A DNA stretch of 64,000 bases from the NCBI RefSeq assembly GCF_963169125.1, contig NC_084793.1:93701071-93765070 (forward strand), read 5' to 3'. Both the position numbers and the translations under genes were made by a program. Source of the DNA: Humulus lupulus (Eukaryota > Streptophyta > Magnoliopsida > Rosales > Cannabaceae). The notes under the pieces are model-generated. The model was not told the origin of the DNA. It did not search any database and worked only from the letters and a program-made list of their open reading frames with translations. Of this stretch, positions 35,606 through 47,832 are shown piece by piece (position 1 is the first letter of the stretch; each line of letters starts with the position of its first letter).

Positions 35606-36310
35606 TGTTACACCCCAAATTTCGAGATACAAAAAGTAGCCTCGAAATGTAGGCTTGCGAATATGGAAATCAAATATGTGAAAGGGTATTCAACGTGTTT
35701 ACTTGCGCAGATAGTTAATCACTTTAAGATGCCACGTCATTGACTCCCGAGCACGCCATGTGAGCTCGAAGGAAAATGTTCCCTCCGAAGGACAAACTTG
35801 AAAGTATGATAAATAAGGAGGCGATGTTATTGTTACACTGAGCTCGAAACATCCTGCAGGCTCGAAGACGCATTGAGGCAACATTGTGTTCACATTTATA
35901 AATCCATATAATTGTGGGGTTAGTTGAAATTGTGTGTAAACAACCCTATTTTTAAGGGATTTTAGTTTAAATTAATACATCTAATTGTATTTTAATATAG
36001 TCAATTGTATTTTCAAATTCAAAGAAGATATCATGTAACTTCCCTAAAATTAAGGGAAGAATATTCGGTAAACCAGGGCTAAAATAGCCTGGATTTAGTC
36101 ATTTATCTCTTACACACAAATCTGTACTGAAAGCTCTGTGAAATTGATTTCAAAGCTTTAAACGCAAAATATTCATTCAATAAAAGTGGCTCATAGACGT
36201 AGGTAGATTTAACTACTGAACCACGTAAAAAATATTTGTTCTTTCTATTCTTCCTTTATTATAAGTGCTTAATTGCTCTTATTTTTAGTTGACGAAAAAC
36301 GTCATCAACA
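35606..36310 (+). mobile_element. 3' LTR of Tat element C
   Basis: Starts TGTTACACCCCAAATTTC and ends GACGAAAAACGTCATCAACA, matching 13171-13877. It follows the polypurine tract. The next bases (ttatt) nearly match the 5' flank atatt. Confidence 0.9.
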
Positions 36311-36775
36311 TTATTATTATGATACAATTTCTGTTTAAATAAAGATATTATTATTAAAATTAATTTACTTCTATTATAATTTTTATAATTAGATATTTTA
36401 GTTTTTTTTTCTTTGAAAAAAATAAATTTAAAAAATGTGTAAAAAATGAGAAAATAGAAATAGTGTTTTGGAACAATTTTAGAGTGTCACATCATTGGGG
36501 CTCTCCTTAATATTGAAAAAATAAATAAAAAATGTGAAGAAAAAAATGAGAAAATAAAAAAAGTGATTCGAAGCAATTTTAGAATGTTACATCACCTCCT
36601 CGGGACTCTCTTTTATATAGATTTAGATAGATGGATTACTTACCAGGTGAAATTAAAAGAAATGGTAAAAATTTTAATTTGTAATTTTTTTGTAGTACTT
36701 ATTATGTATTTTTATTAATCATAAGTATAACAGAAGTGAGAATGCTGACATGAGTAACGAGAAATTTTGTGAAAA
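36311..36775. repeat. AT-rich flank with a repeated 'ttttagartgtyacatcay' block
   Basis: No gene. A block reading gaacaattttagagtgtcac, then atcat and a gggctctc string, occurs near 36470-36510. It recurs near 36567-36612, followed by ttatatagatttagatagat. A third copy is at 53815-53870, followed by ttatataaatactaggta. It looks like the end of a dispersed non-autonomous element whose class I cannot fix. Confidence 0.45.
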
Positions 36776-37055
36776 ATACGATCGCCTGCCAGTGGATGGC
36801 TTTCTGCGTTCAATCAATCTACACAGAGTGAATCGGTCCCAAAGGAACCCCCGAAAGGGCTGCCGTCCGATGGGTACACGAAAGTGACGAAGTTACTTTG
36901 ACTATAGAACCATGCCTGTCTATTGGAGCGAATTGGATGATCGGGCCGAGGGCTACCCCCAATGAAAGGAAGTGAGTGGAAAGTCTTTCTCGGTACTTTA
37001 GCATGGTAATGAAGAGGAAATCCTGTAAGTGAAGGCCAAGGAGAGCTGACATAAT
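36776..37055. other. GC-richer patch, possible organellar (NUMT) insertion
   Basis: About 280 bp of near-balanced base composition, sharply bounded by 75-80 percent AT sequence. Wording such as gaaagggctgccgtccgatg and gatcgggccgagggctaccc resembles plant mitochondrial intergenic DNA rather than any retroelement here. A 77-codon minus-strand frame inside it looks fortuitous. Confidence 0.35.
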
Positions 37056-38883
37056 TGATTCATGCTTTGCTTCTTTTACAAATTAAATTAATATTTGTAT
37101 TTATAACCTCTTATATATATAAATATATAATGAAAATAATGTATATATGATGGTCCTACTATATTAACTAGAGGAGCAACAATTTTTGATGAATTTTGTC
37201 ACTCAAACACCAACGACAACGTTGAGCATTATGCTACGGATATCAATATAGAGTAGGTTAGGAACTGCATCCAAAGTTGATTTTTGGACATTTCAACTTT
37301 CCTTGTTTGTGTTTCTATAATATCAACTGCCAATCTAACAAAAAAGAGGATAAAATTTGGGATCATATTATATATTAATTAATTTTGTCATATATCACTT
37401 TCAAAACAATAATGTTGTTTAGTTTTGTAAAATTTATTGTTAAAAATTAATTATTTTAATGTAATAATTTATTATCAAAACTATTATTAATTAAATAAAT
37501 AATTTACACATAAAATATTTGTTAATAAAAAGATACTTGAATTTTCACATAACCTCTAATAGCTAGCTGAGTAATATAACAAATAGGATTTTTAAAAATA
37601 AATTCTTCATATTGTGCGATAAGAATTGTGGTCACTAATATTTATAGTCAATATAGTTGGGATAGTAGTATTTTTGTTTTTAAAACAAATAAATAAATTG
37701 TTTCTACTAATGCTCCTATATCTCCGTATCCTACTTGTTCTATTTAATTAATAGGGTAAATTAGATAAGCAAGATAAAAATTATTTTAATAAATCATGAT
37801 TGTAGAATATGCAAATATATATTCGAACTCTATTCACTCCAACTAATTACACATAGCCCTAAATATTTATTTTGTGTTTGGTAAAATTTTTGTTTTTGAA
37901 TTTTTTAAACATAAAAATGGAAATATTATTTTTGTTTTTGTTTCTTTATTTTAAAAAAATAAAATATATTTGGTAACTATTTTTGTTTTTTGTTTTTAAA
38001 AACAAAAAAATAAGAAATGTGTTTGATAACTTTTATTTTTGTTTTCTATTTAACAATACAAAATGAGGTGTTGATTTGAAGAAGAGAAGAAGAAAAAAAA
38101 CGAAAAGTAAAAAACTGTTTAAAAAAATTTTGAAAGTGAAAAAATTCTATTTTCAAAATTTAATGAATTTTAATTAAAATTTTTAAAAATAATAAATAAA
38201 AATAGAGTTATCAAACACTATTTTAGGTTTAATTGTCAAAATTTTAATTTATTAAATAAAAAATTCTTTTTTTAAATGTTACCAAACAATACCTTAAACC
38301 TCTTCTTTTTATTATTTTCTTCTGGCTAGGCAATTATGTTGGGAAAGTGAATAGTCACTACGCTAATTTTATAACTCCAAACCAACTGTAAAATGTAAAT
38401 ATAAAAAATAATAACACAAAAGAAGATGAAAAACACAAAAACAAAATCAAAACTTTTTATCTCAGAGATACTTAAATTCTTGCAACAAAACTTGTCATGA
38501 CGAGAATCGTTGTCCTATAATTCTTTATTTCAAGCATTTCTCAAGTTGCTTGAAGCTTTCTACAGAAATGATAATTAGGATTCAATAAGCTTTGAAAATT
38601 ATACAAGTTAAGTAATTATTGGTGATTAACTCCAACCAACAAGATTAGAGTTTTTGTGTTTTAAATTTGAAGCCAAAAAATATTTTTGCCACATTAGGAA
38701 CATGCGACATATCGCCTAGCAACATACAACATATGACATGCTGCTTTTGGGCATTATGTGTGTTTTATGTATGGGATAGGCAACATGTTGCTAGTGACTT
38801 GCAACATATGGCCTAACATTTGGTCAAGTTGCATAAAATTGACCTTAGATAACTCTAATTGCTCCCAAACTTTTTGAGCATGT
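37056..38883. other. AT-rich intergenic stretch, no gene
   Basis: Long A/T runs (37860-38290) with repeated tttttgtttttgttt-like strings; no frame of note. From 38640 to 38880 a short-word repetition (catgcgacatatcgcctagc, aacatacaacatatgacatg) suggests decayed non-coding repeat. It ends at the CACTA insertion. Confidence 0.5.
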
Positions 38884-38919
38884 CACTACAACAAAATTGA
38901 CATTTAATGATTCTCTATA

Positions 38920-39235
38920 ATGACTTACACCAATGGTGTAAGCCATTAAAAGTATTCAGTGATATTTAAAGTCTAGAGGTGTAAGTCATTAAAAGTTTTT
39001 ATTGATGACTAGCTAGGTAAGTCATCAAAAGTGGTGGGAGACGTTATACTTAAAAATATGATATAATTTTTTATTTTTTTTAAATATCAGAAATTGGGCC
39101 GAATATAAATAAGGGAAGACTTTTAACGTCTCCCCTGGGAAGACGTGCCACATCGGACGTCTCCCAAGGGGAGACGTTAGAGGCTAGGCACGTCTTCCCA
39201 GGGGAGACATTAAAGGCCTCCCCTACTATATTACT
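38920..39235. repeat. Subterminal repeats of the CACTA element
   Basis: Copies of gtaagtcattaaaag-type words (38929-39020) and of gacgtctcccawggggagacg-type palindromes (39120-39225) occur in both orientations. The right end carries related copies at 41080-41148 and 45146-45190. CACTA transposases bind such subterminal repeats. Confidence 0.75.
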
Positions 39236-40512
39236 TAGCCATTTTTCTTCTTCTTCCCCGAGAGCATACGCACGAAACAGAGAGGCGGAGAGGAGGCGTT
39301 TTCAGGCGATTTTTCGAGTTCTCTTTGACGATTTTGGCCAATTTTAGGCCATAAAATTCCATTTGAGGTATGATTTTATCATTTATAAGTGTTGTATAAT
39401 AGTTAGGATAATTTTTATGCTTATTTTCTCTAAATATTAAGGGATTGATATTGAGATTTTAGGATTTATGATAGTTGCGGTTTTGGGTGATTTTTGGCTC
39501 ATCAAAGTGGATTTAAAGCATATTTGAGGTATGATTTCAAGATTAAACAATGTATTGTAGTTATAATGGTTGAAAAAATTGTTTTTGTGCTTATTTTTTT
39601 ATAGTTTTTGTGGGTTTTATTAGAAATATTAGTTTAAAGTATGAAAAATATTTTTTATGTATATTTGACATATTACATTGTTTAATTTTAACATGTTACC
39701 ACATTATTTACTATTCATAAATTTTTATTTACTATTTATTCCGAAAATTATATATTTTTAATGTTTGTTAAGTATATATATTTAAATATGTTTTGCTAAA
39801 ATGTATTTAATAACTTTGTCTAAAATAAAAAAAATAATTAATTTTACATACTAAATAATAATTCAAGTTAATATGTTTATAAATTTTTTTAATTTATATT
39901 ATTATTTAATTAGAACATTATATATATATATTTGTAATCTTTATTAACATTTAAGTAGGTTATTTATATATAGTTATATTTTTTTATTGATTTACTAATC
40001 TTTTATTATTTACTTAATGACATAGTGCGCGCATTGCAAAAGTTAAGTAAATTCGCTAGCAATGACTATTAATTGGAAGAGGTAATTACATTATCTTACT
40101 TCTTGTTTTAGTATTATTAAACTTTTGTTAGAAGAGTTTGAATATCTTAAATATTCTTCCATAGTGAAGTAGGTTCTGAGATTAAAATTGTGTGTTGCAG
40201 TGATAACAGAAGGTTGAGAATTGTGTGTTTTAGTGAAGTAGGTTTTGGAAAATATGTTTATGTGTTGCGGAGCTATAAGGAAGAAACTTATTGTGTGTTG
40301 TTTGATTTGTTTGAGTTATTGTTTACAGATGGTTAGATCACTGTTATAGGGGAAATGCTGCTTGATTTTGTCTAGAATTATGTATTCTATTATTATATTT
40401 ATATTGTGTTGTGCTTATTTGATTAGATTGACAGATGTTTAGGTTACTAATATAAGGGAAATGCTGGCCAATTTTTCGCATAGTTTTATTGTTTAATTTT
40501 TCATATACACAG

Positions 40513-40750
40513 GAAAAGATATGGATAGACCTAGACGTTACTTGAAGAAAGAGGTATGTATATATATAAATTTATAAAAAGTTTACGGTTTATTTATTAT
40601 TAAAGTAGATATAATCAAATAATATATTGTACTTTATATTTTTTGTAGCTGAACACTCCGCCATATACACCAGCACAGATTAATGAAACGCGACAACAGC
40701 GGGCGAACGATATGGTGCCGATAGTTCAAAGTCATCGTCCCAAAAAATAG
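40513..40750 (+). pseudogene. Short spliced frame inside the CACTA element
   Basis: After an acceptor-like tacacag, ATG at 40521 opens MDRPRRYLKKE. A GT donor (gtatgt) follows at 40554, and an acceptor (ttttttgtag) ends at 40648. The second exon reads LNTPPYTPAQINETRQQRAN and DMVPIVQSHRPKK, with TAG at 40748-40750. Together this is 44 codons. It may be a residual exon pair of the CACTA-encoded protein or a captured host fragment. I do not recognise the peptide. Confidence 0.45.
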
Positions 40751-41148
40751 GCTTTTATTATTTATTTTTTCTATCTTACTATATGTCTAGCTAGCTACTG
40801 TAATATTTTTTGATTTTGTATGCTTAACAACAAATATTACAATTTTGTATATTTAGCTAGCAAAAACATATTAGATACACATTTCGGTTTTATTAATGAA
40901 AATTCAAAATTTAAATTTGCATATAATTTAGATTTTTTAATTAATATATTTAATTCTATTTGAAAAAAATTAATATTTAATTCTATTAATTAATATACTG
41001 AAAATAATTATTTAATTTAAAAAAAAAATACAAAAACCAATGGTGACTCGTTATATGAGTCATTGAATGTCTACAAAGTCTCCCCATGGGAGACGTCATA
41101 GGGCCACTTTAGATGGCTCCTACAACAACGTCTTCCCTAGAGGGAGAC

Positions 41149-44100
41149 TGTAACGCCCCAACTCCAAGGACCGCTACAGTGTACATTGCAAACAGTGCTA
41201 AACTCGCTAATCGAGTCGTTTGGCCATAAATGTGTAACTAAGTATGATTAGCGGTTTAGGGATTAAAAATTTTGGTTAAGATATAACGTTTCATTAGAAC
41301 GTCTACTATATACATTGGGATCCCAAAAATATAATTTCAGAGTCTATTACAAGAGAATATTTACAACAGGTCATTCTAAGCGGCAAAACAGGGTTTATCC
41401 CTAGTTCCTCTTTCAAACCTCGCCCAAGTATTGGTCGAGCAGCTGCATATGTACACGTCATCACCTAAGCTCTCCAACTCAAGGATGGTCTAGCTTCCTT
41501 TTGCCTTTACCTGCACCACAAAGCACCCGTGAGCCGAAGCCCAACAAGAAAACTCATATGCTCATAAACAGTCATATCGTGATATCAAATCATATCTGGC
41601 ATGCCTAGCAAACATAGCTTTATTCAAGCATGCAAATGAATTCAAACAATGCTGGGGTATCCAGGATAAGAAATCATGCCCTTCTGATTGGATGACTATC
41701 AAGTCAATCCTAATCAAATGAGTGTCTCAACCTTTGAGGTTCTGGTAAACCATGCTGAGTGACCAACAAGCAAGTCACTACGGGGCTCAGCACTCAAAGC
41801 CATGCATATGATGATCAAAATGATCATACAGAGCTCATAGCTCTGATCAGATGAGTGAATATCACTTGAGGTTCTGGTAAACCATACTGAGTGACTGACA
41901 AGCAGGTCACTAATTCAAATGGAAGAGTGGCTGCTGGGTAAGCCACTAGCCTTCAACAAATGAGAGACTGATGGGTAAGTCTCTATTTTAACAAATGAGT
42001 GACTGATGGGTAAGCCACACAAGCTCTTATAATATTCATCGAACTTGAGGTCGGTCCGGCATTAATGCTCTTTGAGTCATTTAATGCAGTTTGTCGATTA
42101 GATCTAATCTTTGTTGGCTTGCGTGGAACACGCTAAGGCCGTCCTGACTAATGAGTCAGCGCAATGTGACCAGTGCCCAGTACCACTGCCGAACCTGACT
42201 AATGAGTCACAGCTTCACAGTTAATACTAGCACCTTTGCCAAATCTGACTAATGAGCCAGTACCATGCACAAGTGAGAAAGATTTGCTAAGTATCCCACA
42301 ATCAATTCATGTCCACATTTATACAACCAACATGCCTCATGAATAACCATGCATGTCACATCTGGGGTGTAGTTTTCTTACCTTCGGTCCAAGCACAGGT
42401 TACCAACAAATGAGCCACAAGCACGATCCCGATTCCAAGCCTCTAGTGTTAACCTAGTCACAACCACAAATGGTGACCCAATGAGTTCAAGTTCTAAAAC
42501 CAATCCTTGAACTAAAACTTAGCCTCCAAGACATCAATCCTCACTAATCCAGGTAGTAGGAATGATCCAAAGGCCTAAAACCATGTTCCCGGGGTCAAAA
42601 CACACAAACGGGCTCAAAAGCCTACCTGAGCCGTGGCCCCCAGCACAACCTGAAGGAAGCGTCGCGGCGCCCAGCAAGAACAGAACTGAGGCACCTGCTT
42701 CATCGAGCAAGGGTCGCGACGCCCAAGAACAGAGCCGCAGCCCAACTTCGGGGCAGCCATTTTCCTTCGTTTTAACCTTTTAAAACCTCCCAAAAACATG
42801 TCTAAACATTCCCAAATCATCAAATCAAAGTTCCCAAACTCCCTAATGGTCCAAAACCACCAAAACCTGAGGCTCAAACGAACTAAAAACTCAACGATTT
42901 ACAAAATCCAATTCAAGCTTAAAAAATTTTAAAAACTTAAACTTGAATTACCTCCGATTGAGTTGTTTCCAACTAAATCCTCTGGCTAATAAGCTTCTAA
43001 TTCTCCTTAGGATTGCTATGCTTCGATCCTCGCTTGATTCCGAGTCCTAGAACTCAAGTTATCTTTAAAAACGCAATTGGGAGACGAAAAATGAACTTTT
43101 AGGGAGAGAGAACGTACAGAACGTTCTTTTTATTTTCTTAAAAGGTTACTTCAAGCTTAAGTAGCTTCCAATAAAACCTAGTGCTCAGGGTCCCAAAAAA
43201 CACCCCGGGGATAATATAGTCAAAACTTCCAGAATTTCCTCCTAATCTTACTAATTCCCAATTTATCACCAAATATTAATTCTCATTACACAATAACCCG
43301 GTAATGCTCTAAATACCCCTTGACTTGCTCCAAGTCAAGCTTAAATCCCGTTGTGACTTTCCCACTAGCTTACCTCCTAGGATCGTCTTGTGCTGGGTGA
43401 TAACTCTATGATATAGAGTTATTTATTTGACTTTTACACTTAATTATGCATAAAAAGAGTGATGATTTTGGTGTTTGTTTGTTAATTTTAAGTTGTTATC
43501 TATCTATATAATTAGTTGATCTAATATTGGAGTCTTACAATATTTTGGGTTTAAATTGGAATTAAATAACTAATCTTGTTCTAGTTTTCTGTGTAAAAAG
43601 GGAATCAAGCGATCCATGGAAGGATTGAAGAAGAGAAATTGGAAGTTTGGTTTGGAAGCAAAAGCTGAAACTTTCCAGATTGCTAAAATTCATGCTGCAG
43701 CATGCTGGAGCTCACTTGCTGACGTGGAAATTAAAGGCAGCTGTGTCATTTCTTTTTAATTCGTGGCCAGGTGGCATGGGTCCATAACTGGTGCCAGCTG
43801 GAGTTATTTTTGGGCAGAAAAGTGGTCCAATTTAGTGGGCCTAAGTGGAGGAAAAGAAGGTGGGCTTTCTAATTGGAGACATGATATTTTTGTACCCTAA
43901 GTTGGAAAAAGGGAGTACCAGCCATATCACCTTAGTAGCAGCCATTGAAGGACTATCATCAGAGAAAAAGTACAGAAAAACAGAGAGAAAAATAAAGAGG
44001 AGTACAATTGTTGAAGGGGAACGAGAAGGACAAGGAGGATTCACACACCAACTATATCGGATTTGTCCCATTTACTCTTCTTCTTTAATTTTTGTATTTC

Positions 44101-45145
44101 CTAATTTAGAATAGCTATTTTAGAACTCATGGATATCAATTTTCCATTTCAGATTTTAGATACTAATTTAGCTATGAGCTAAGCTTTTTGAGACTTGAAT
44201 TGTTAAAGAACCCTATGTCATAGTTATTAAAGTTTAAATGCATATTTACGCAAATTCACCATTGTTCATTCAAGTGTTGTTCATGATTATTGTTTGTTGT
44301 TGTTTGGCCAACAATGGCAGATTATTAAGCTAGATTTAATTCTGGAAAGGTTGAATGTAGTAGTTTGTACTTGAATGATGCAAGAGCATAACCATTGTTA
44401 GGTTGTTCTTAGTGAGTAGAATAGGAATATTTTACTTACCTTGCATAACTTTTGAGAATTGGTGTTGTTGTTTGTGTTCTTAAGTCTGATTTGATATAGG
44501 AATATATTTAATTGGATGGTAGAACTATATTCACGAGTTTTGGAAAAATCTGGTGAGCATATTGGGAATTCTAGTTAACTCTGGTGCGATTTGCTAAATT
44601 TAATGCTATAGCATTCTGGGCAGTTTTTGAAATAGGGGGATTTAGCTATTCAAGTCCAATTTTTCCATTGATAATTCTTCTTGCTGTTATTTCTCTAGAA
44701 CTTGTGGTTAATTTTAAGCATATTTTAATTTCTTTCATTTTATTTTAGTTTCAACAACCACTCAATTCAGTTTCTTAAATTTCTAAATTGTAATTAATTG
44801 GTGTTTACATTGAACTTTTTAATACCAATCCCTGTGGAGACGATTCACTTATCATTATATTACTTGTGTGACTGCGTATACTTGCGTATATTAATTTTCA
44901 CAACACTGGGTAACCCTGGCATAACTAAATAATAACAAAGCACCACGCCCATTTCACATATATGCCAAAAATGCCCGAAATGGCCAAAATATGAAAATCG
45001 CCCAATTAATCACAAATGGGTTCACATGCATATTTAATACACCTAAACATGCATATTATCATTAAATAGCATAATAAAGCAATTATGGCCCTCCCGGCCT
45101 CCTAATCAAGGTCTTAAATCTTATTAGGAAATTTGGGGCATTACA
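41149..45145 (-). mobile_element. Long solo LTR inside the CACTA element (same family as 29900)
   Basis: On the minus strand it starts TGTAATGCCCCAAATTTCC at 45145 and ends GGGGCGTTACA at 41149. An exact 5-bp TSD gagac flanks it (41144-41148 and 45146-45150). It is interrupted by another solo LTR; without it and one TSD copy it is about 2.48 kb. The start aligns with the 29900 LTR, and a GC-rich block lies at a comparable place (42645-42740). Frames at 42562-42877 are composition effects in that block. Confidence 0.9.
43398..44905 (+). mobile_element. Solo LTR (1,508 bp) nested in the long solo LTR
   Basis: Starts TGATAACTCTATG, ends TTTTCACAACA, with exact 5-bp TSD ctggg at 43393-43397 and 44906-44910. 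A perfect 10-bp palindrome (ataactctat, gat, atagagttat) lies right at its start. The end (atccctgtggagacgattca, then tattacttgtgtgactgcgt) is of the kind seen in Athila-type and related gypsy LTRs. No internal gene; a frame at 43841-44114 is not convincing. Confidence 0.85.
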
Positions 45146-45208
45146 GAGACATTAAATATCTATAATGTCTCCTCCATGTAGCCATTAAATGCCTATTTTG
45201 TTGTAGTG

Positions 45209-46424
45209 TGTTTATTAGATACCTCATTGTATTATTTTAGATCCAAAATTGTAAATTTTTTAATGCCTAAAACTCAAAGTCAAATTTCACACTTTCATTA
45301 TGTGAAATCATTAAGAATTTTATACCACCTTATGTAAACTCATTTAAACTTTGTGTTTAATCAATCCTAACAACTTATAAATAAATTATGCATTAATCAA
45401 ATAGGCCCCTATAAGGCCAAAAAAAAAAAAAAAAGCACTTATGGCACAAACTACAATTGCTGAAATAGGCCGTATTGTTTAAATTTATAAGAGTACTACA
45501 AATCTGAATCTTTCTCTAATAAAGCATATATATAATTGAAAACAAAATCTAGAAATTATTCTTACTTTGTCCCCTATAGCTCTCTGTGTGATCTCTCACT
45601 CAATATTTTGCATAATTACTACACTTCAACTATTTTTCAAACTACATGTTAGCTACTGAATAAATATTAATATCTCCTCAAGATCATAGGATCAGTACTT
45701 CAACAAACTAAATTAATATAAGCTGGAATATAGCGATTTTTGTCTAAATTTTACGCATTATACAAAATATATACATATGCAAATTAATGCATATATATAT
45801 ATACGCCAATATATCTGCATGGTCAAAGAATAGACAGATCTCATAGCATATGAGCCACAAGTTGAAACTAATTGTGATGTATATTCCTTTTAAAAGATTC
45901 TAACAAAGGTAGACTTTATTGTATTAAGGAAGAGTTTTCTTATATAATAATATTAAACAAATTTATTATAAGTGAAGATAAATTATTTGTTGACTGATCT
46001 TTATCGAAAAACCCTCCACCACACCCTATGACAATGCAAAATCAAAAATAGAGACAGATTATTACTCCAGCTAGCTCAAAGTACGTAGCTGAATGGAATC
46101 AAGTGTTTCACAAGATATCTAGTTATTTTATTCATATCAAGTGTTGGATATATAATATTGAAAATTATTTAATATTAATTAATTAATATTTTTGTAGTGG
46201 TATAGCTACGTACAGTCAGCACCATGTGTTAGATATCTGGTGTAATGTAAATATATAAATAAATTAAATAAAAAATCTAGCACTATCATAGGGATGCGTT
46301 TATATAGATGGTACTGGAATATCATCTTTATTAATTTATATATATACATGACCTATCCTGAGAACGTAGAATTATTTTATTATAGTCAATAAGTGACAAA
46401 TTTATATTGGGATATTTTATAATA
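45209..46424. other. AT-rich intergenic stretch, no gene
   Basis: A 16-A run at about 45420, TA dinucleotide runs near 45790, and otherwise unstructured AT-rich DNA. I see no terminal repeats or coding frame. Confidence 0.5.
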
Positions 46425-46754
46425 GGGGTGCTAATTTAACTACATGATAAATTATAACTCAAATATTTTGATACGAGAGTGTATATTGTAGTATAGTAGT
46501 CACCTGATCAGTTTTCAAAAAATTATAAATACTTTACAATGTCAAAAATTAAAGTTTAAAATTATTAATTTTACGCGTATATATATATATATAAAACTAT
46601 GCGTATAATTGATTGTTTAAATTCTATTTTTGACATTATAAATTATTCAGAATTTTCTAAAAACTGATAAGATGCTTGCTATAAATGCAATATACATCAT
46701 CATATAAAAAAAATTAGATTATAATTTTTTACGTGCTAAAAATAAACATGTCCC
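46425..46754. mobile_element. Foldback MITE of 330 bp
   Basis: Nearly the whole block is one imperfect inverted repeat. The left arm has gatcagttttc, acaatgtcaaaaatt and gtatattgtagtatag; the right arm read backwards has atcagtttttag, ataatgtcaaaaata and gtatattgcatttat. The centre is an AT dinucleotide run between cgcgtata and tatgcgta. Ends read GGGGTGCTAA and GGGACATG with TA on both sides, which would fit a Tc1/mariner-type TA target, but the class is uncertain. Confidence 0.65.
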
Positions 46755-47832
46755 TATTGTTAGAGGCTAAATCCTACTATTAAAATTTCACAATATATAT
46801 ATATTTATGAAATCATGCTGAGGTTGGTTAAATTTCCCTGAAAATTATCAGATTTATTATTTCTTGGCTATCAAGTTTTTGTATTTTTATTTGTTTGATA
46901 ACATAGAGGAATTAAATGTATATTCTATGTAGTGGATATACTCGTATATAATAGAAAATTATTTGGTTTTGGCTCGATGAGAATCGGCTTTGTAATCTCT
47001 AAAGCTGATCCATGCCAGTGTGGTAAGTGCATTAAATTGTGTCATGAAAACATTGCAGAATTAATAAATATCTTTTCCTCAAAAAAGAAATAAAAGATGT
47101 ACGTATATGTCTATATATTTTCACTGATTTATGATAGTGCTTGATATATATTGATATTTTAAAAACATATTAATAATAACTTAAGTATATAAAAATATTA
47201 AATAGAATCAATTAATGTTGTTTCAGCTGTAATAATTCAACATGCTATTCATTAATTGTTTGCTAAATAAATAGTATATATATACCATAATATAAATGCA
47301 ATCAGTACTGATAATAATTACTTATGGAGCACGTTATATTGATCTACATTATATGATTATTTGTACAGGTTTTGAATCTTAATTGTGATAGATCAATTAT
47401 ATATAAATCCATAAAACCCGAATGATTTATTACTCTATATATGATTTATTTGTACAAGCGCGAGGTAGGGTAGCCAATGAAGCTAATCAAACGTAAGCAG
47501 TGACCAAAAAAACCAGAAACCAGGTGCATACGTACGTACGTACTCAATTTCGAATAATATAGGCCAATATTATTGCATGGCTTATATGAACTCCAACCAA
47601 CTTCTCACCTAAAATGATTATATTTATAAGTTTTTTTTTAATCGTGAGTTAGAATAGTTAGGGGTTAGAATATTTTCTTCAAATTGTTGGTTCGAACTTG
47701 CTCCTCCAATTTTTTAAAAAAAGTCATTCCGCCAGCTGAATTAAGTCCATCAAGATATATTTCAAGTCCAAGATTATTATCAACTTTAGCCGACTGGTCA
47801 TGTTATTAGCATAAGTCATTAGGACTAGGCCT
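46755..47832. other. AT-rich stretch with a possible SINE-like remnant
   Basis: No gene. At 47640-47720 a plus-strand segment (gtgagttagaatagttaggg, then ttggttcgaacttgctcctc) contains a B-box-like GGTTCGAAC, as in tRNA-derived SINEs. The A box is not clear and no poly-A tail or TSD is visible. A short acgt repeat lies near 47530. Confidence 0.35.

Larger units (their letters stand above)
13171..36310 (+). mobile_element. Tat-lineage Ty3/gypsy element C, full span with nested insertions
   Basis: Two LTRs of about 706 bp bound a PBS, gag, protease, RT, RNase H, integrase, an antisense gene and a polypurine tract, in that order. A solo LTR (18407-20518) and an Athila element (22551-34150) interrupt it; without them it is about 9.4 kb. 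Flanks are atatt and ttatt, a 4 of 5 match to a 5-bp TSD. All genes are broken. It is the oldest layer of this nest: its LTRs differ more from each other than the Athila LTRs do. Confidence 0.85.
38884..45208. mobile_element. CACTA (En/Spm-type) transposon, non-autonomous
   Basis: It begins CACTACAACAAAAT and ends ATTTTGTTGTAGTG: 14-bp perfect terminal inverted repeats with CACTA ends. The 3-bp TSD is exact: tgt at 38881-38883 and 45209-45211. Without its nested solo LTR it is about 2.3 kb. No transposase is readable; only a short spliced frame (40513-40750) remains. Similarity of the two ends continues inward (catttaatg). Confidence 0.9.

Noticed and set aside
36819..37052. 77-codon minus-strand frame
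   Set aside because: Lies in the possible organellar patch and looks fortuitous.
42562..42877. Overlapping frames on both strands
   Set aside because: Composition effect of the GC-rich block of a solo LTR.
43841..44114. Frames of 76-89 codons on both strands
   Set aside because: Inside a solo LTR with defined borders and TSD; no domain.
41149..45145. Reading the block as one long intact LTR retrotransposon with 4-kb interior
   Set aside because: Both ends belong to a single LTR (start at 45145, end at 41149), and no gag or pol lies between them.
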